A stretch of DNA of 16,264 nt from Elusimicrobia bacterium RIFOXYB2_FULL_49_7. GTDB lineage: Bacteria; Fibrobacterota; OXYB2-FULL-49-7. How positions within the stretch are numbered: position 1 is the stretch's first letter; the number at the start of each line of letters is the position of its first letter. Below are positions 7,210-14,597 of this stretch, piece after piece. Position numbers and translations under genes: made by a program. The notes below the pieces were generated by a model. The model had not been told where the DNA came from and searched no databases. It worked only from the letters and a program-made list of their open reading frames with translations. The stretch lies in assembly GCA_001800515.1 (NCBI GenBank), contig MGVN01000022.1, positions 1-16,264 on the forward strand. The letters are read 5' to 3'.

Positions 7210-7632
7210 ATGGAATGGATTAAAGTCAGCGTGGATTGGGGAGTCATCGGGCTTCTCTTGGCCTTAAGTATCATCAGTTTCGGTATCGGTCTGGAACGGT
7301 GGCTGTTTTACCGGCACATCATCGTAACGGACTTTCAGGATAAACGGAAGTTGGAAATCACCCTGACCGCCAAGCTCCATCTCCTGGCGACCATCGGCAG
7401 CAATGCCCCCTACATCGGTCTGCTCGGGACCGTGCTGGGCATCATGCTCACCTTTCACACCATCGGCCAACAGGGCTACATGGAAACCGCCAAGATTATG
7501 ACCAGTCTGGCCCTGGCCCTTAAAGCCACGGCCATGGGCATTCTGGTGGCCATCCCCTCGGTTGCCTTGTACAACACACTATTGCGTCGAGTGAAAGTGC
7601 TTCTCACGGAATGGGACATTGCCCATGGATGA
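7210..7632 (+). CDS. exbB: ExbB-type TonB energiser subunit (short form)
   Basis: Inner-membrane proton-channel subunit that, with ExbD, energises TonB. The start is ATG 7210, preceded by AGGAG at 7199-7203 with six-base spacing; reading the frame further upstream gives implausible sequence across the repeat. The 140-residue product has a first membrane helix (about 10-30, ending in the GLERW motif), a short cytoplasmic loop, then two helices containing the MotA/TolQ/ExbB hallmarks APYIGLLGTVLGIM and ALKATAMGILVAIPSVALYN. It lacks the long cytoplasmic loop and N-terminal extension of 220-240-residue ExbB proteins and resembles the compact ExbB2 form known from Helicobacter-type systems. Its stop overlaps exbD by eight bases. 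Placement directly before exbD and tonB supports TonB rather than TolQ or MotA function. Confidence 0.88.
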   Translation: MEWIKVSVDWGVIGLLLALSIISFGIGLERWLFYRHIIVTDFQDKRKLEITLTAKLHLLATIGSNAPYIGLLGTVLGIMLTFHTIGQQGYMETAKIMTSLALALKATAMGILVAIPSVALYNTLLRRVKVLLTEWDIAHG

Positions 7633-8005
7633 AAAGGAATTCGATTATATCAACGTGGTTCCGTTAGTGGATATCATGTTGGTCCTCCTGACGATTGTGC
7701 TCACCACCTCCACGCTGGTGGCCACAGGCACTCTCCCGCTTCAACTGCCGCAAGCCACTTCCGACCGGGAGAGTCTGCGCAAAATGCAAATCATCGAGAT
7801 TGATCGGAGCGGCGCTCTATTCCTCAATCAACAACCGCTCTGTCTTGGGGAATTGGACAACGCGCTTGCCCGGCTGGATGCCAGCGATCCCATCCTCATC
7901 CGGGCCGATAAAAAACTGGTGCTTCAAACCTTTGTAGAGGTTCTGGACAAGGTGAAAGAACATGGATTTGTCAGGGTCAGCCTCCAAACCGAAGCCAAAC
8001 GATGA
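7625..8005 (+). CDS. exbD: ExbD-type TonB energiser subunit
   Basis: Partner of ExbB in the proton-driven motor for TonB. The product (126 residues from ATG 7625) has a short cytoplasmic head, one membrane helix and a periplasmic domain. The essential helix Asp is present at residue 16 in NVVPLVDIMLVLLTI. The periplasmic part shows the family pattern of paired beta strands, IEIDRSGALFLNQQPL and DPILIRADKKLVLQTFVEVLDKVKEHG...VSLQTE. An upstream in-frame TTG at 7619 would add two residues; ATG 7625 with the GGAATGGGA stretch upstream is preferred. The gene overlaps exbB by eight bases, and its TGA overlaps the tonB ATG by four. Confidence 0.92.
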   Translation: MDEKEFDYINVVPLVDIMLVLLTIVLTTSTLVATGTLPLQLPQATSDRESLRKMQIIEIDRSGALFLNQQPLCLGELDNALARLDASDPILIRADKKLVLQTFVEVLDKVKEHGFVRVSLQTEAKR

Positions 8006-8619
8006 ACAAAACAAGTGGCGCCTTTTTTTTATCAGCCGGGTTTCATCTTCTTCTAATTCTCTGCTTTATCCTGTTCAAGGGGAAATTGGGTGCTGTGGAA
8101 ACACCTATGATTATTGATTTTTCCATTGAAAAACCGCCCACCCTGCCGGAAGCGGAAAAGACACCGGAACCGCCCAAACGGCCGATTTCCAATATGCCGG
8201 TTCAAAAAGCCATCGTGAATCCGCAGGAACTTTTTCCGGATACGGCACAGGCAGATACCCTGCCCGGCAAGAGCGCTTCAACGGAAACGGAGAAAACAGC
8301 ACCGACTGAATCCAGCCAGGATTCCCTGGCCCGGCTGAAAGCGGCCTATGTGAAAGCCAATTATACCCGTATCCGAGATCAGGTATATGAAGCATTAACC
8401 TATCCGGAAGCCGCACGGGAAAAGGGGATGGAAGGAAGTCTGCTGCTTTCCTTCTGGGTCCACTGCGACGGCCGTGTGGACAACATCCGGCTTCTTGAAA
8501 GCTCGGGCTATAAGACGTTGGATGAAATCGCCTTGGAGGCGGTCAGACTGTCCGCTCCTTACCCCTTGTCTCCGAAGAAAGTGGAGATACGATTGCCGGT
8601 AGTCTTCCGACTTGAATAA
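8002..8619 (+). CDS. tonB: TonB energy-transducing protein
   Basis: Couples the ExbB/ExbD motor to the outer-membrane receptor by binding its TonB box. The 205-residue protein has the standard layout: an uncleaved N-terminal membrane anchor (about 8-26), a Pro/Glu/Lys-rich periplasmic linker (about 40-70, with PPTLPEAEKTPEPPKRP) extending to a Ser/Thr-rich stretch, and a C-terminal TonB domain (about 125-205). The domain shows LTYPEAAREKGMEGSLLLSF, then RVDNIRLLESSGYKTLDEIALEAV and a PYPL segment, all characteristic. It is last in the operon, overlaps exbD by four bases, and its TAA is directly followed by the end of the convergent STAS gene. With the receptor nine genes upstream in the same operon, this is probably a dedicated rather than housekeeping TonB. 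Confidence 0.93.
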   Translation: MNKTSGAFFLSAGFHLLLILCFILFKGKLGAVETPMIIDFSIEKPPTLPEAEKTPEPPKRPISNMPVQKAIVNPQELFPDTAQADTLPGKSASTETEKTAPTESSQDSLARLKAAYVKANYTRIRDQVYEALTYPEAAREKGMEGSLLLSFWVHCDGRVDNIRLLESSGYKTLDEIALEAVRLSAPYPLSPKKVEIRLPVVFRLE

Positions 8620-9324
8620 TTATTGGGGAACGCCGAAAAAGGTTCCCACATCGGTCAGATGCAGGATGTCGCGCACCATTTCATTGGCATGAACAATACG
8701 GCTGATCACCTTTTTCTCCGCACAAAGCCTATGAATAGCCAAAAAGCGCCCGATTGCCAGTGAGGAAATGAAATCCGCTTGTTGTAAATCCAGCACAATC
8801 TCGCCCGCTCCATCCGCCAATGCTTGCTGCACTTCCTGAATCAGGACTTCAAGTTCTTTTTCCTCCACAAACGAACCCAACAAACGGAATGTCCGTACAA
8901 GCCCATTGACTTCCTGGATAAAGGAGGTCGTTTTGTCCGTTGCCGTCGTTGTTTGTTTCATTCCATAATGATCGATCAGGCTATGGGCCATGACAAATTC
9001 ATATTCGGAATGATACAGTGGAATACACCGGGTAAGATTGGTTGATTCCAGGACCCGTTGAACAAAAGGACGCGCATTCAACAAACAAAGAGACGCATGG
9101 CGTTCTGTCAGAAAATGGGAAAGCCGGACCAGCCGATTTACGGACGCACTGTAAAAGAAGGTGACCCGTTCCAAATCCAACGCAAAAAGCGTAATCTGGT
9201 CCGATAAAAGCGTTTCAAAGGTGGCATCGCTTAAAACGTCCCGATCCGAATCGTTCTCTCCGCTCAAACAAACAATGGCAGCCCCGCCCATCCTTTTCAT
9301 CCGCAGATTTCTCGGAGAATTCAT
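8620..9324 (-). CDS. Tandem STAS-domain protein (anti-sigma-factor antagonist-like)
   Basis: A 234-residue cytosolic protein that appears to hold two STAS domains of the SpoIIAA/RsbV type: about residues 10-110 and 130-234. Each has the core pattern of a buried strand (FALDLERVTFF; EIVLDLQQADFIS) leading to the loop where the phosphorylatable Ser lies (Ser59 or Ser61 in the first, Ser187/Ser188 in the second), then an amphipathic helix and a strand (SLCLLNA; ISRIVHA). The second domain is closer to consensus; the first has FFYSASVNRL where FIDSSGLG-like sequence is usual. Such proteins act as partner-switch components controlled by a kinase and phosphatase; none is visible here. GGAG precedes ATG 9324, and the start overlaps the FapA-like gene stop by four bases, so the two are coupled. 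Confidence 0.75.
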   Translation of the reverse strand: MNSPRNLRMKRMGGAAIVCLSGENDSDRDVLSDATFETLLSDQITLFALDLERVTFFYSASVNRLVRLSHFLTERHASLCLLNARPFVQRVLESTNLTRCIPLYHSEYEFVMAHSLIDHYGMKQTTTATDKTTSFIQEVNGLVRTFRLLGSFVEEKELEVLIQEVQQALADGAGEIVLDLQQADFISSLAIGRFLAIHRLCAEKKVISRIVHANEMVRDILHLTDVGTFFGVPQ

Positions 9325-10958
9325 GGGGTCTCCTTTTTTGCAGATGCATCCGTCACAACAATTTCCCCCTTTGTCAATCTAAACTCCTTTCGTGTCAAGA
9401 CCTCTTTGATTTCCATTTCATGATCCATAATACGAATGACGCTTCCCACACGGCAGGCGCCCTCCACTCGAATAAAACCGGGACAATCCTGCGGCGGCTG
9501 GAGCTGCTCCTTGAGTTTTTCCAACTGCTCCCGGAGAAAACCGTCCTTTTTCTTGCACACCGTATGCTCGGAAAGGCTTTGTCGTATCTGATCGAGCAAC
9601 GCCGTCGGCGGCACATGGGTATGCGCCAGAATTTTATTGGTGTTCTTCAGATGAATTTCAACGGTTCTCATCTTTTTTTCGATTTCCAGGATCAACTGCT
9701 CCACCTGTTCCTTTTTCCGTTTGATACTCTCCCGTTCTCGATCAATAAGACTGAGGAGCGTCCTCACACCGGAGACGCTGCCGCTATTAACCACTTCGAT
9801 GGAACCATAGGCATAGGTTTCTCCGCCCACCACTTCACGACATTCCACTTTTTCGTTGCCGGTCATCTTCGAATTCATGGCATACTTGGAAATACGTATT
9901 CGCTGTCCGGCCACCACCTCTCCTTCCTGGAGAATATTGGTTTCAAAATCCTTGGCCGCTTCAATCCGGCCCTTTCCCATGCCAAAAAAACCGCCATTGA
10001 CATGAATGGAGCCGTCTTTGGAAATGAGAACACAGGCATCCGCCTGCCCTAAGATGGTAATATCTTTTTCTCCCTTAACCTCAAAATCCGGAAGGACATT
10101 CTTCTCAATGATGATATCACCGTTATAATTGAGATTGCCGACTGAAAAATCAAGGTCTCCTTTTACCGCATAAACGTCACCAATGGCAATACCGGTCTTA
10201 CCCCGATAAACAAAGCCGCTCTTACCGGCCACCAAGGTGTTGCCGTCATCGGAAACTTTGACGTTTTCACCTGCATGCAGTGGCTGATCCTTGCCCGACA
10301 GAGCTTTGATAGGGGTTCCAAAGACAGAGACACCGTCTCTACCGGGGGTGGGCAGGACTTTTACCGCCAGGGTGTCCCCCTCCTTCACCTGGGTGAGGTT
10401 TTCCAAATCACGCAGATTAATCGCACCGGATGCCTCCCTTGGTTTTCGAGATGAATCAATGCATATTTTCTCATCGACTTTGGCATCCACACCGTTCAGT
10501 GCCGGCACAGAAGAGGCCACCACCATCTCCGTATCAAACTTTTTCTTATGAATCATATCTTTGATGATTTCGCGGTCAATCCCATTCGTTATATTCAATT
10601 GTCGAAGTTTAAAGAGGATATCCTCCTCGGTTGGAATAAGTCCGAATTGTTCGCATGTAGAGAAAAGGGTCAGTTTGACCTGGTCCGGATTTGGAATTAT
10701 TCTGAGAAATCGATCCTTATCTTTGTTGTAAACCCGGAACGGATCGCCTACTCGCTCCGCAATGCCCCGAGGATGTTGAATGACGTCCGATATCCGGGGC
10801 AGATTGTAATTCATGATGCCGCGGCTTTCCAGCGTCTGTTTCAATTCTTCAATAGAAGGCAAGTTCTGAGCATCACGAGGAATGGTGAGATAAACACCAT
10901 CTTCCCTCACTTCAAAAGTAAGGTTGACCATCACTTGCTTATCGAGAATTCTGGACAT
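9321..10958 (-). CDS. FapA/DUF342-family protein
   Basis: A 545-residue protein of the FapA (flagellar assembly protein A, DUF342) family. The N-terminal part (about 1-170) matches the family's mixed domain. The middle (about 175-390) has the short, Gly-rich repeating strands of a right-handed beta-helix, with the recognisable opening VKEGDTLAVKVLPTPGRDGVSVFGTPI and later DLDFSVGNLNYNGDI and VLPDFEVKG motifs. After it comes a charged coiled coil (about 395-490, LIDRERESIKRKKEQVEQL and following), then a small beta C-terminus. FapA proteins are linked to polar flagellar or pilus placement in some bacteria and are of uncertain role in others. AGGAAG before ATG 10958 supports the start. No flagellar genes are visible, and the only clear partner is the downstream STAS gene, so the call stops at family level. 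Confidence 0.85.
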   Translation of the reverse strand: MSRILDKQVMVNLTFEVREDGVYLTIPRDAQNLPSIEELKQTLESRGIMNYNLPRISDVIQHPRGIAERVGDPFRVYNKDKDRFLRIIPNPDQVKLTLFSTCEQFGLIPTEEDILFKLRQLNITNGIDREIIKDMIHKKKFDTEMVVASSVPALNGVDAKVDEKICIDSSRKPREASGAINLRDLENLTQVKEGDTLAVKVLPTPGRDGVSVFGTPIKALSGKDQPLHAGENVKVSDDGNTLVAGKSGFVYRGKTGIAIGDVYAVKGDLDFSVGNLNYNGDIIIEKNVLPDFEVKGEKDITILGQADACVLISKDGSIHVNGGFFGMGKGRIEAAKDFETNILQEGEVVAGQRIRISKYAMNSKMTGNEKVECREVVGGETYAYGSIEVVNSGSVSGVRTLLSLIDRERESIKRKKEQVEQLILEIEKKMRTVEIHLKNTNKILAHTHVPPTALLDQIRQSLSEHTVCKKKDGFLREQLEKLKEQLQPPQDCPGFIRVEGACRVGSVIRIMDHEMEIKEVLTRKEFRLTKGEIVVTDASAKKETP

Positions 10959-10968
10959 TCCGTTCTTC

Positions 10969-12069
10969 CTAATATTGAGTTTTGACCTCTTGGGCCAACA
11001 TTTTCACCATTCTCCACGCCCCTGCCACTTCTTTTAAAATAGCAAATTCACGCTCCGAGTGGGGAAAATGAGCGCCGATGGAAAGATTCACTGAGGGAAC
11101 ACCGGCCTGATTGAACATGTTCGCATCACTCGCGCCCCGATAGTGGGTCAAGTTCGGGATGAATCCGGCCGCCCGCAGGGCGGCAAGACAGCGCCGAATA
11201 ACGGGCCGATGAAGCGTATGGGCATAGCCGGCATAAGATATCGTATAATCGAAACTCAGACGCCCACCGTATCGGCGCGCCGCAGAGGCAAATACCTTTT
11301 CAATCTTCCGCAATTCCCGGATAACGGTTGCCTGCCGGTTGGCCCGCACTTCACCTCGAACACGAGCCGTCGCAGGCACGACATTCACCCGTGTGCCGCC
11401 TTCAATAACGCCCACGTTAATGGAGACATCCTTTCCGGGCATCCCAAGGGTGAGCCGGGAAATGGCATGGGCGGCCATCTGGATGGCACTTCGGCCGTCA
11501 TTGGGAGCAATACCCGCATGCGAAGCAAGACCCGTCAATTGTGCGGTAAAAACACCGCCGCTCACAGCGGACAAAATAGCGTGGCCCGGTGATTGGCTAC
11601 CGTCCAACACGATAATTTCCTTCACCCCTTTTGGAATGACAAATTGATCGGAACCCTTCATACCCAACTCTTCCTGCACCGAAAAAATGCAGCCGTAGTT
11701 TCCAGGAACCTCCTCCAACAATTTGAGCATGAGCGCCACGCCGAGTCGGTTATCCAGTCCGACAGGATATTTTCCCTCTCCCCGGATTTTACCTTTTTTA
11801 ACCATCCCTTTCGGGCAAGGTCCCACGTCCACGGTATCCAAATGAGAAGCAAACAGCAGGGTCGCTTGGCCGGGCTTGGTTTTCTTCGGAAATACCAGCA
11901 GATTTCCGGTCGTGCCGCCGATCCTCCGGTGAACATCATCCTCGCGAACGGAAAGGCCCCGTTTTCGACAGAAGGCTTTAACAAAATCCGCCACATTCCG
12001 CTCTTCCTTCGAAGGACCACGAACCTTAAGCAAATCCAATATCAGCAGCCGCAATTTATCCATTGTCAT
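10969..12069 (-). CDS. M20-family metallopeptidase (PepT-like)
   Basis: A predicted cytosolic zinc exopeptidase, 366 residues, most like the tripeptide-aminopeptidase branch of the M20 family. Metal and catalytic residues are in place: His76 and Asp78 in SHLDTV, Asp106 in GLDNRLG (more often GADD in PepT), the Glu133-Glu134 pair in VQEELG, Asp156 in VLDGS, and a late His in GAHFPHSERE. The dimerisation or lid insert starts at LSAVSGGVFTAQLTGLASHAG and includes GGTRVNVVPATARVRGEVR. Two starts are possible: ATG 12069 (14-base overlap with the upstream membrane-protein gene) or ATG 12063 two codons later; the AGGA upstream fits the second slightly better. Its stop lies 10 bases before the FapA-like gene. 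Substrate (di-/tripeptides or an acylated amino acid) cannot be decided from sequence. Confidence 0.85.
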   Translation of the reverse strand: MTMDKLRLLILDLLKVRGPSKEERNVADFVKAFCRKRGLSVREDDVHRRIGGTTGNLLVFPKKTKPGQATLLFASHLDTVDVGPCPKGMVKKGKIRGEGKYPVGLDNRLGVALMLKLLEEVPGNYGCIFSVQEELGMKGSDQFVIPKGVKEIIVLDGSQSPGHAILSAVSGGVFTAQLTGLASHAGIAPNDGRSAIQMAAHAISRLTLGMPGKDVSINVGVIEGGTRVNVVPATARVRGEVRANRQATVIRELRKIEKVFASAARRYGGRLSFDYTISYAGYAHTLHRPVIRRCLAALRAAGFIPNLTHYRGASDANMFNQAGVPSVNLSIGAHFPHSEREFAILKEVAGAWRMVKMLAQEVKTQY

Positions 12070-13084
12070 CCATCCTGACTTTTTCCATGGTGCGTATTTC
12101 CGATAGTTTCAAATCCATTTTAAAAAGAAAAAAGAGGCCCGTCGCTACCGTGACCGCCCATGTGACAAGATGATAAATAATGGCAATGGCTGCCGCATGG
12201 GTCCGTTCCACGTCAAACAAATTCAGCGCCTCCATACAAGCCACATGGAGCGTTCCCACATAACCCGGCGAAGAGGGTATCGCCGCACCCAGCGCCAAGA
12301 AACCGGCTACTAAAAGCGCCTGGTTTAAAGAAAGGTGGACCCCGACCCCGCGCGCCAACAGCAGAAGAATCAGGGGATAACAACCGACACAGAGCAGCGT
12401 CAGCACTGAGACCGCCGCTAATTGCTTTCCCATAACAAGCCATTGCCCGGATTCCCGGACAAGCTGAACAAGGTGACCCAACGGTCCCCTCAGAAAGGAA
12501 GCTTTCCGTTGCAAAAATCCTTCTATCCGATCAAGTCGGGCGTAAGAAAAATAGATCGCCAACCCCACGGCAATCAGACCGATTCCGATAACCAGAGTCA
12601 ATTGTACCAAATGAGCCAAAGGAAAGGAAGTAAAAAGCATTTTATCGGACAACAACGAATAAGCACTCCAATATGGGATAAGAATAAAAAAGACATAGAC
12701 CACACTATCCACTCCGCGTTCCAGCAGAACGGATCCGATGGACGCATGAACGGAATAATGATTCCGTTTATAAAGCAAAAAGATACGCGCCGCTTCTCCA
12801 AGCCGAGCAGGCAGAAGATTATTCACCATGAACCCGATGGAACACAACCCAAAAAGTCCCTGAGAAGAAGCCCCCTTGGTCTTGGGCAACAGAAAGTGCC
12901 AGCGCAATCCTCGAAGATAAAGCGATAAAATGGTCAACCCGCCCGCCAATATTAGCATGTTGGGCGACACCCCTCTCAAGATGGGAAGGACTTGTTGCCA
13001 TTCCATGTTCTTCAGAAAAAAAATGAGGGCCAACACCGTAATGGCGAGGCCCAATACAAACTGAATCGCTTTTCGAAAATCCAA
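12056..13084 (-). CDS. LPG-synthase-TM (UPF0104/AglD-type) integral membrane protein
   Basis: A 342-residue polytopic inner-membrane protein with about eight hydrophobic segments. The signature NNLLPARLGEAARIFLLYKR (about 90-110), the preceding YLRGLRWHFLLP and the later GYVGTLHVACMEAL region match the flippase-like LPG_synthase_TM family (PF03706), which includes the membrane half of MprF. There is no soluble aminoacyltransferase domain, so it is a stand-alone membrane unit, probably acting on lipids or lipid-linked substrates; this role is inferred from the family. The start is TTG at 13084, supported by AGGA five to eight bases upstream and by the gap of only seven bases after the ahcY stop. 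The first ATG would remove the first membrane helix. It overlaps the peptidase gene by 14 bases. Confidence 0.85.
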   Translation of the reverse strand: MDFRKAIQFVLGLAITVLALIFFLKNMEWQQVLPILRGVSPNMLILAGGLTILSLYLRGLRWHFLLPKTKGASSQGLFGLCSIGFMVNNLLPARLGEAARIFLLYKRNHYSVHASIGSVLLERGVDSVVYVFFILIPYWSAYSLLSDKMLFTSFPLAHLVQLTLVIGIGLIAVGLAIYFSYARLDRIEGFLQRKASFLRGPLGHLVQLVRESGQWLVMGKQLAAVSVLTLLCVGCYPLILLLLARGVGVHLSLNQALLVAGFLALGAAIPSSPGYVGTLHVACMEALNLFDVERTHAAAIAIIYHLVTWAVTVATGLFFLFKMDLKLSEIRTMEKVRMDDNG

Positions 13085-13091
13085 GAAATTC

Positions 13092-14498
13092 CTAATAACG
13101 GTAGTGATCCGCCTTATACGGCCCTTTAGCCGGAACCCCGATATAATCCGCTTGAGCAGGCGTAAGCACCGTCAGTTTAGCCCCAATTTTTCCAAGGTGC
13201 AACCGGGCAACTTCTTCATCCAACTCCTTGGATAAACGATACACCCCGATATCATAAGACTTCGTCCATAAATCAAGCTGGGCAAGTGTCTGGTTCGAAA
13301 AGGAATTGGACATCACAAATGAGGGGTGACCCATGGCACAACCCAGATTAACCAAACGCCCTTCGGCCAGAATAAAGATCGAACGGCCATTCTTCAGAAA
13401 ATACTGATCCACCTGCGGCTTGACATTGACTTTATGCACACCCGGTGATTTCCCTAATTTATCAACCTCAATTTCATTATCAAAATGACCGATATTGCAG
13501 ACAATCGCCTGATCCTTCATTTTAAGCAGATGTTCCTGCCGGATGACATCGCGGTTACCGGTAGCGGTCACATAAATATCCGCCCAACCGAGCGTGTCTT
13601 CTACGCGCATCACTTCAAAACCGTCCATGGCCGCCTGAAGTGCGCAGATGGGATCCACTTCGGTCACCACCACCGTACAACGGGCACCGGCCAAGGATTG
13701 CGCAGAGCCCTTGCCCACATCGCCGTATCCGCAAACCACCGCTTTTTTGCCGGCCAACATCACATCCGTGGCACGACGAATACCGTCCACCAAGGACTCG
13801 CGGCAGCCGTAGATATTGTCGAATTTTGATTTGGTCACCGAATCGTTGACATTGATGGCCGGAAACAGAAGCTCCTTCTTTTCCATCATCTGGTAAAGAC
13901 GATGAACGCCGGTGGTGGTCTCTTCGGAAACGCCCCGCATCGTTTTGGCCATTTTCGAGAAGAAGCGACCGTCCTTTTTCAAGGCTTTGGCAATGACACC
14001 ATGAAGCAAATCAAACTCCTGATTGCCGGTCTTTTTCTTGAGCAGGCCGGGATTGGTTTCACACTTGACCCCTTCATGAATCATGAGCGTGGCATCTCCG
14101 CCGTCATCCACAATCAGATGGGGGCCCTTATTTCCCGCAAAGGTCAGGGCTTCCAGGGTATAGTCCCAGTATTCCGCCAATGTCTCGCCTTTGTAGGCAT
14201 ACACCGGAATACCGGCTTTGGCAATCGCCGCAGCCGCATGGTCCTGGGTTGAAAAGATATTGCAGGAAGCCCAACGCACCTGTGCACCCAAAGCCACCAG
14301 CGTTTCAATCAACACAGCCGTCTGAATGGTCATGTGCAGAGAACCGGTAATACGTGCCCCTCTCAGCGGCTTCTTCTTGGCATATTTCTCCCGAATGGCC
14401 ATGAGACCGACCATCTCTTTTTCGGCAATGCTGATTTCCTTGCGTCCCCAACCCGCCAGGGACAAGTCGCGAATGATATAATTTTTATGTTTGTTCAT
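13092..14498 (-). CDS. ahcY: Adenosylhomocysteinase (S-adenosylhomocysteine hydrolase)
   Basis: Splits S-adenosylhomocysteine reversibly into adenosine and homocysteine, removing the product inhibitor of methyltransferases. The 468-residue length is that of the longer bacterial form with an insert around 145-190. Conserved elements are all present: [11 protein letters not shown] (His55), VDDGGD with Asp131, EETTTGV (about 192-198), [11 protein letters not shown] with Lys223 and Asp227, the NAD-binding GYGDVGKG (257-264), and a C-terminal KADHYRY that contributes the conserved Lys and Tyr to the neighbouring subunit's NAD site. GGAG precedes ATG 14498. It follows metK in the same direction, separated by 99 bases filled mainly by a REP-like repeat; the pairing gives both ends of the SAM cycle. 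The downstream membrane-protein gene starts seven bases after its stop. Confidence 0.97.
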   Translation of the reverse strand: MNKHKNYIIRDLSLAGWGRKEISIAEKEMVGLMAIREKYAKKKPLRGARITGSLHMTIQTAVLIETLVALGAQVRWASCNIFSTQDHAAAAIAKAGIPVYAYKGETLAEYWDYTLEALTFAGNKGPHLIVDDGGDATLMIHEGVKCETNPGLLKKKTGNQEFDLLHGVIAKALKKDGRFFSKMAKTMRGVSEETTTGVHRLYQMMEKKELLFPAINVNDSVTKSKFDNIYGCRESLVDGIRRATDVMLAGKKAVVCGYGDVGKGSAQSLAGARCTVVVTEVDPICALQAAMDGFEVMRVEDTLGWADIYVTATGNRDVIRQEHLLKMKDQAIVCNIGHFDNEIEVDKLGKSPGVHKVNVKPQVDQYFLKNGRSIFILAEGRLVNLGCAMGHPSFVMSNSFSNQTLAQLDLWTKSYDIGVYRLSKELDEEVARLHLGKIGAKLTVLTPAQADYIGVPAKGPYKADHYRY

Positions 14499-14517
14499 CC
14501 ATGTTCTCCATTCAATA

Positions 14518-14585
14518 GGTCACTTCGACAAGTTCAGCGACTCAGTAAGGTAAATTCTGCGGGCACGGAGCTTGTCGAAGTACCC
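14518..14585. repeat. REP-like inverted repeat, copy B, in the metK-ahcY gap
   Basis: Left arm 14518-14532 (GGTCACTTCGACAAG) and right arm 14571-14585 (CTTGTCGAAGTACCC) pair at 13 of 15 positions. It shares CTTCGACAAGTTCAGCG exactly with copy A at 7128-7144 and has GGGCAC at the same place ahead of the right arm; the sequence between the arms is different. It occupies most of the 99 bases between the metK stop and the ahcY start. The rest of the gap holds only the ahcY ribosome site. In RNA the element would form a strong hairpin between two genes of the SAM cycle and could act as an attenuator or RNA-end protector. Confidence 0.85.
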
Positions 14586-14597
14586 GGTTTCCGTTTC

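Noticed and set aside
8625..8647. Rho-independent terminator after tonB
   Set aside because: A 6-bp perfect stem is present, but no T-run follows on the plus strand or on the minus strand.
9420..10052. 210-codon plus-strand reading frame opposite the FapA-like gene
   Set aside because: It is antisense to a well-supported gene, shows no family pattern and is rich in Phe, His and Leu as expected from the complement; the same applies to the antisense frames over the permease (3153-3536) and metK (15159-15626).
10598..10608. Third copy of the REP-like arm (TTGTCGAAG) in the FapA-like gene
   Set aside because: Only about nine bases match and there is no inverted partner nearby; chance similarity within coding sequence.
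14499..14597. SAH riboswitch between metK and ahcY
   Set aside because: The structure in this gap is explained by the REP-like palindrome that also occurs at 7120-7192 in an unrelated context; no SAH riboswitch core is present.
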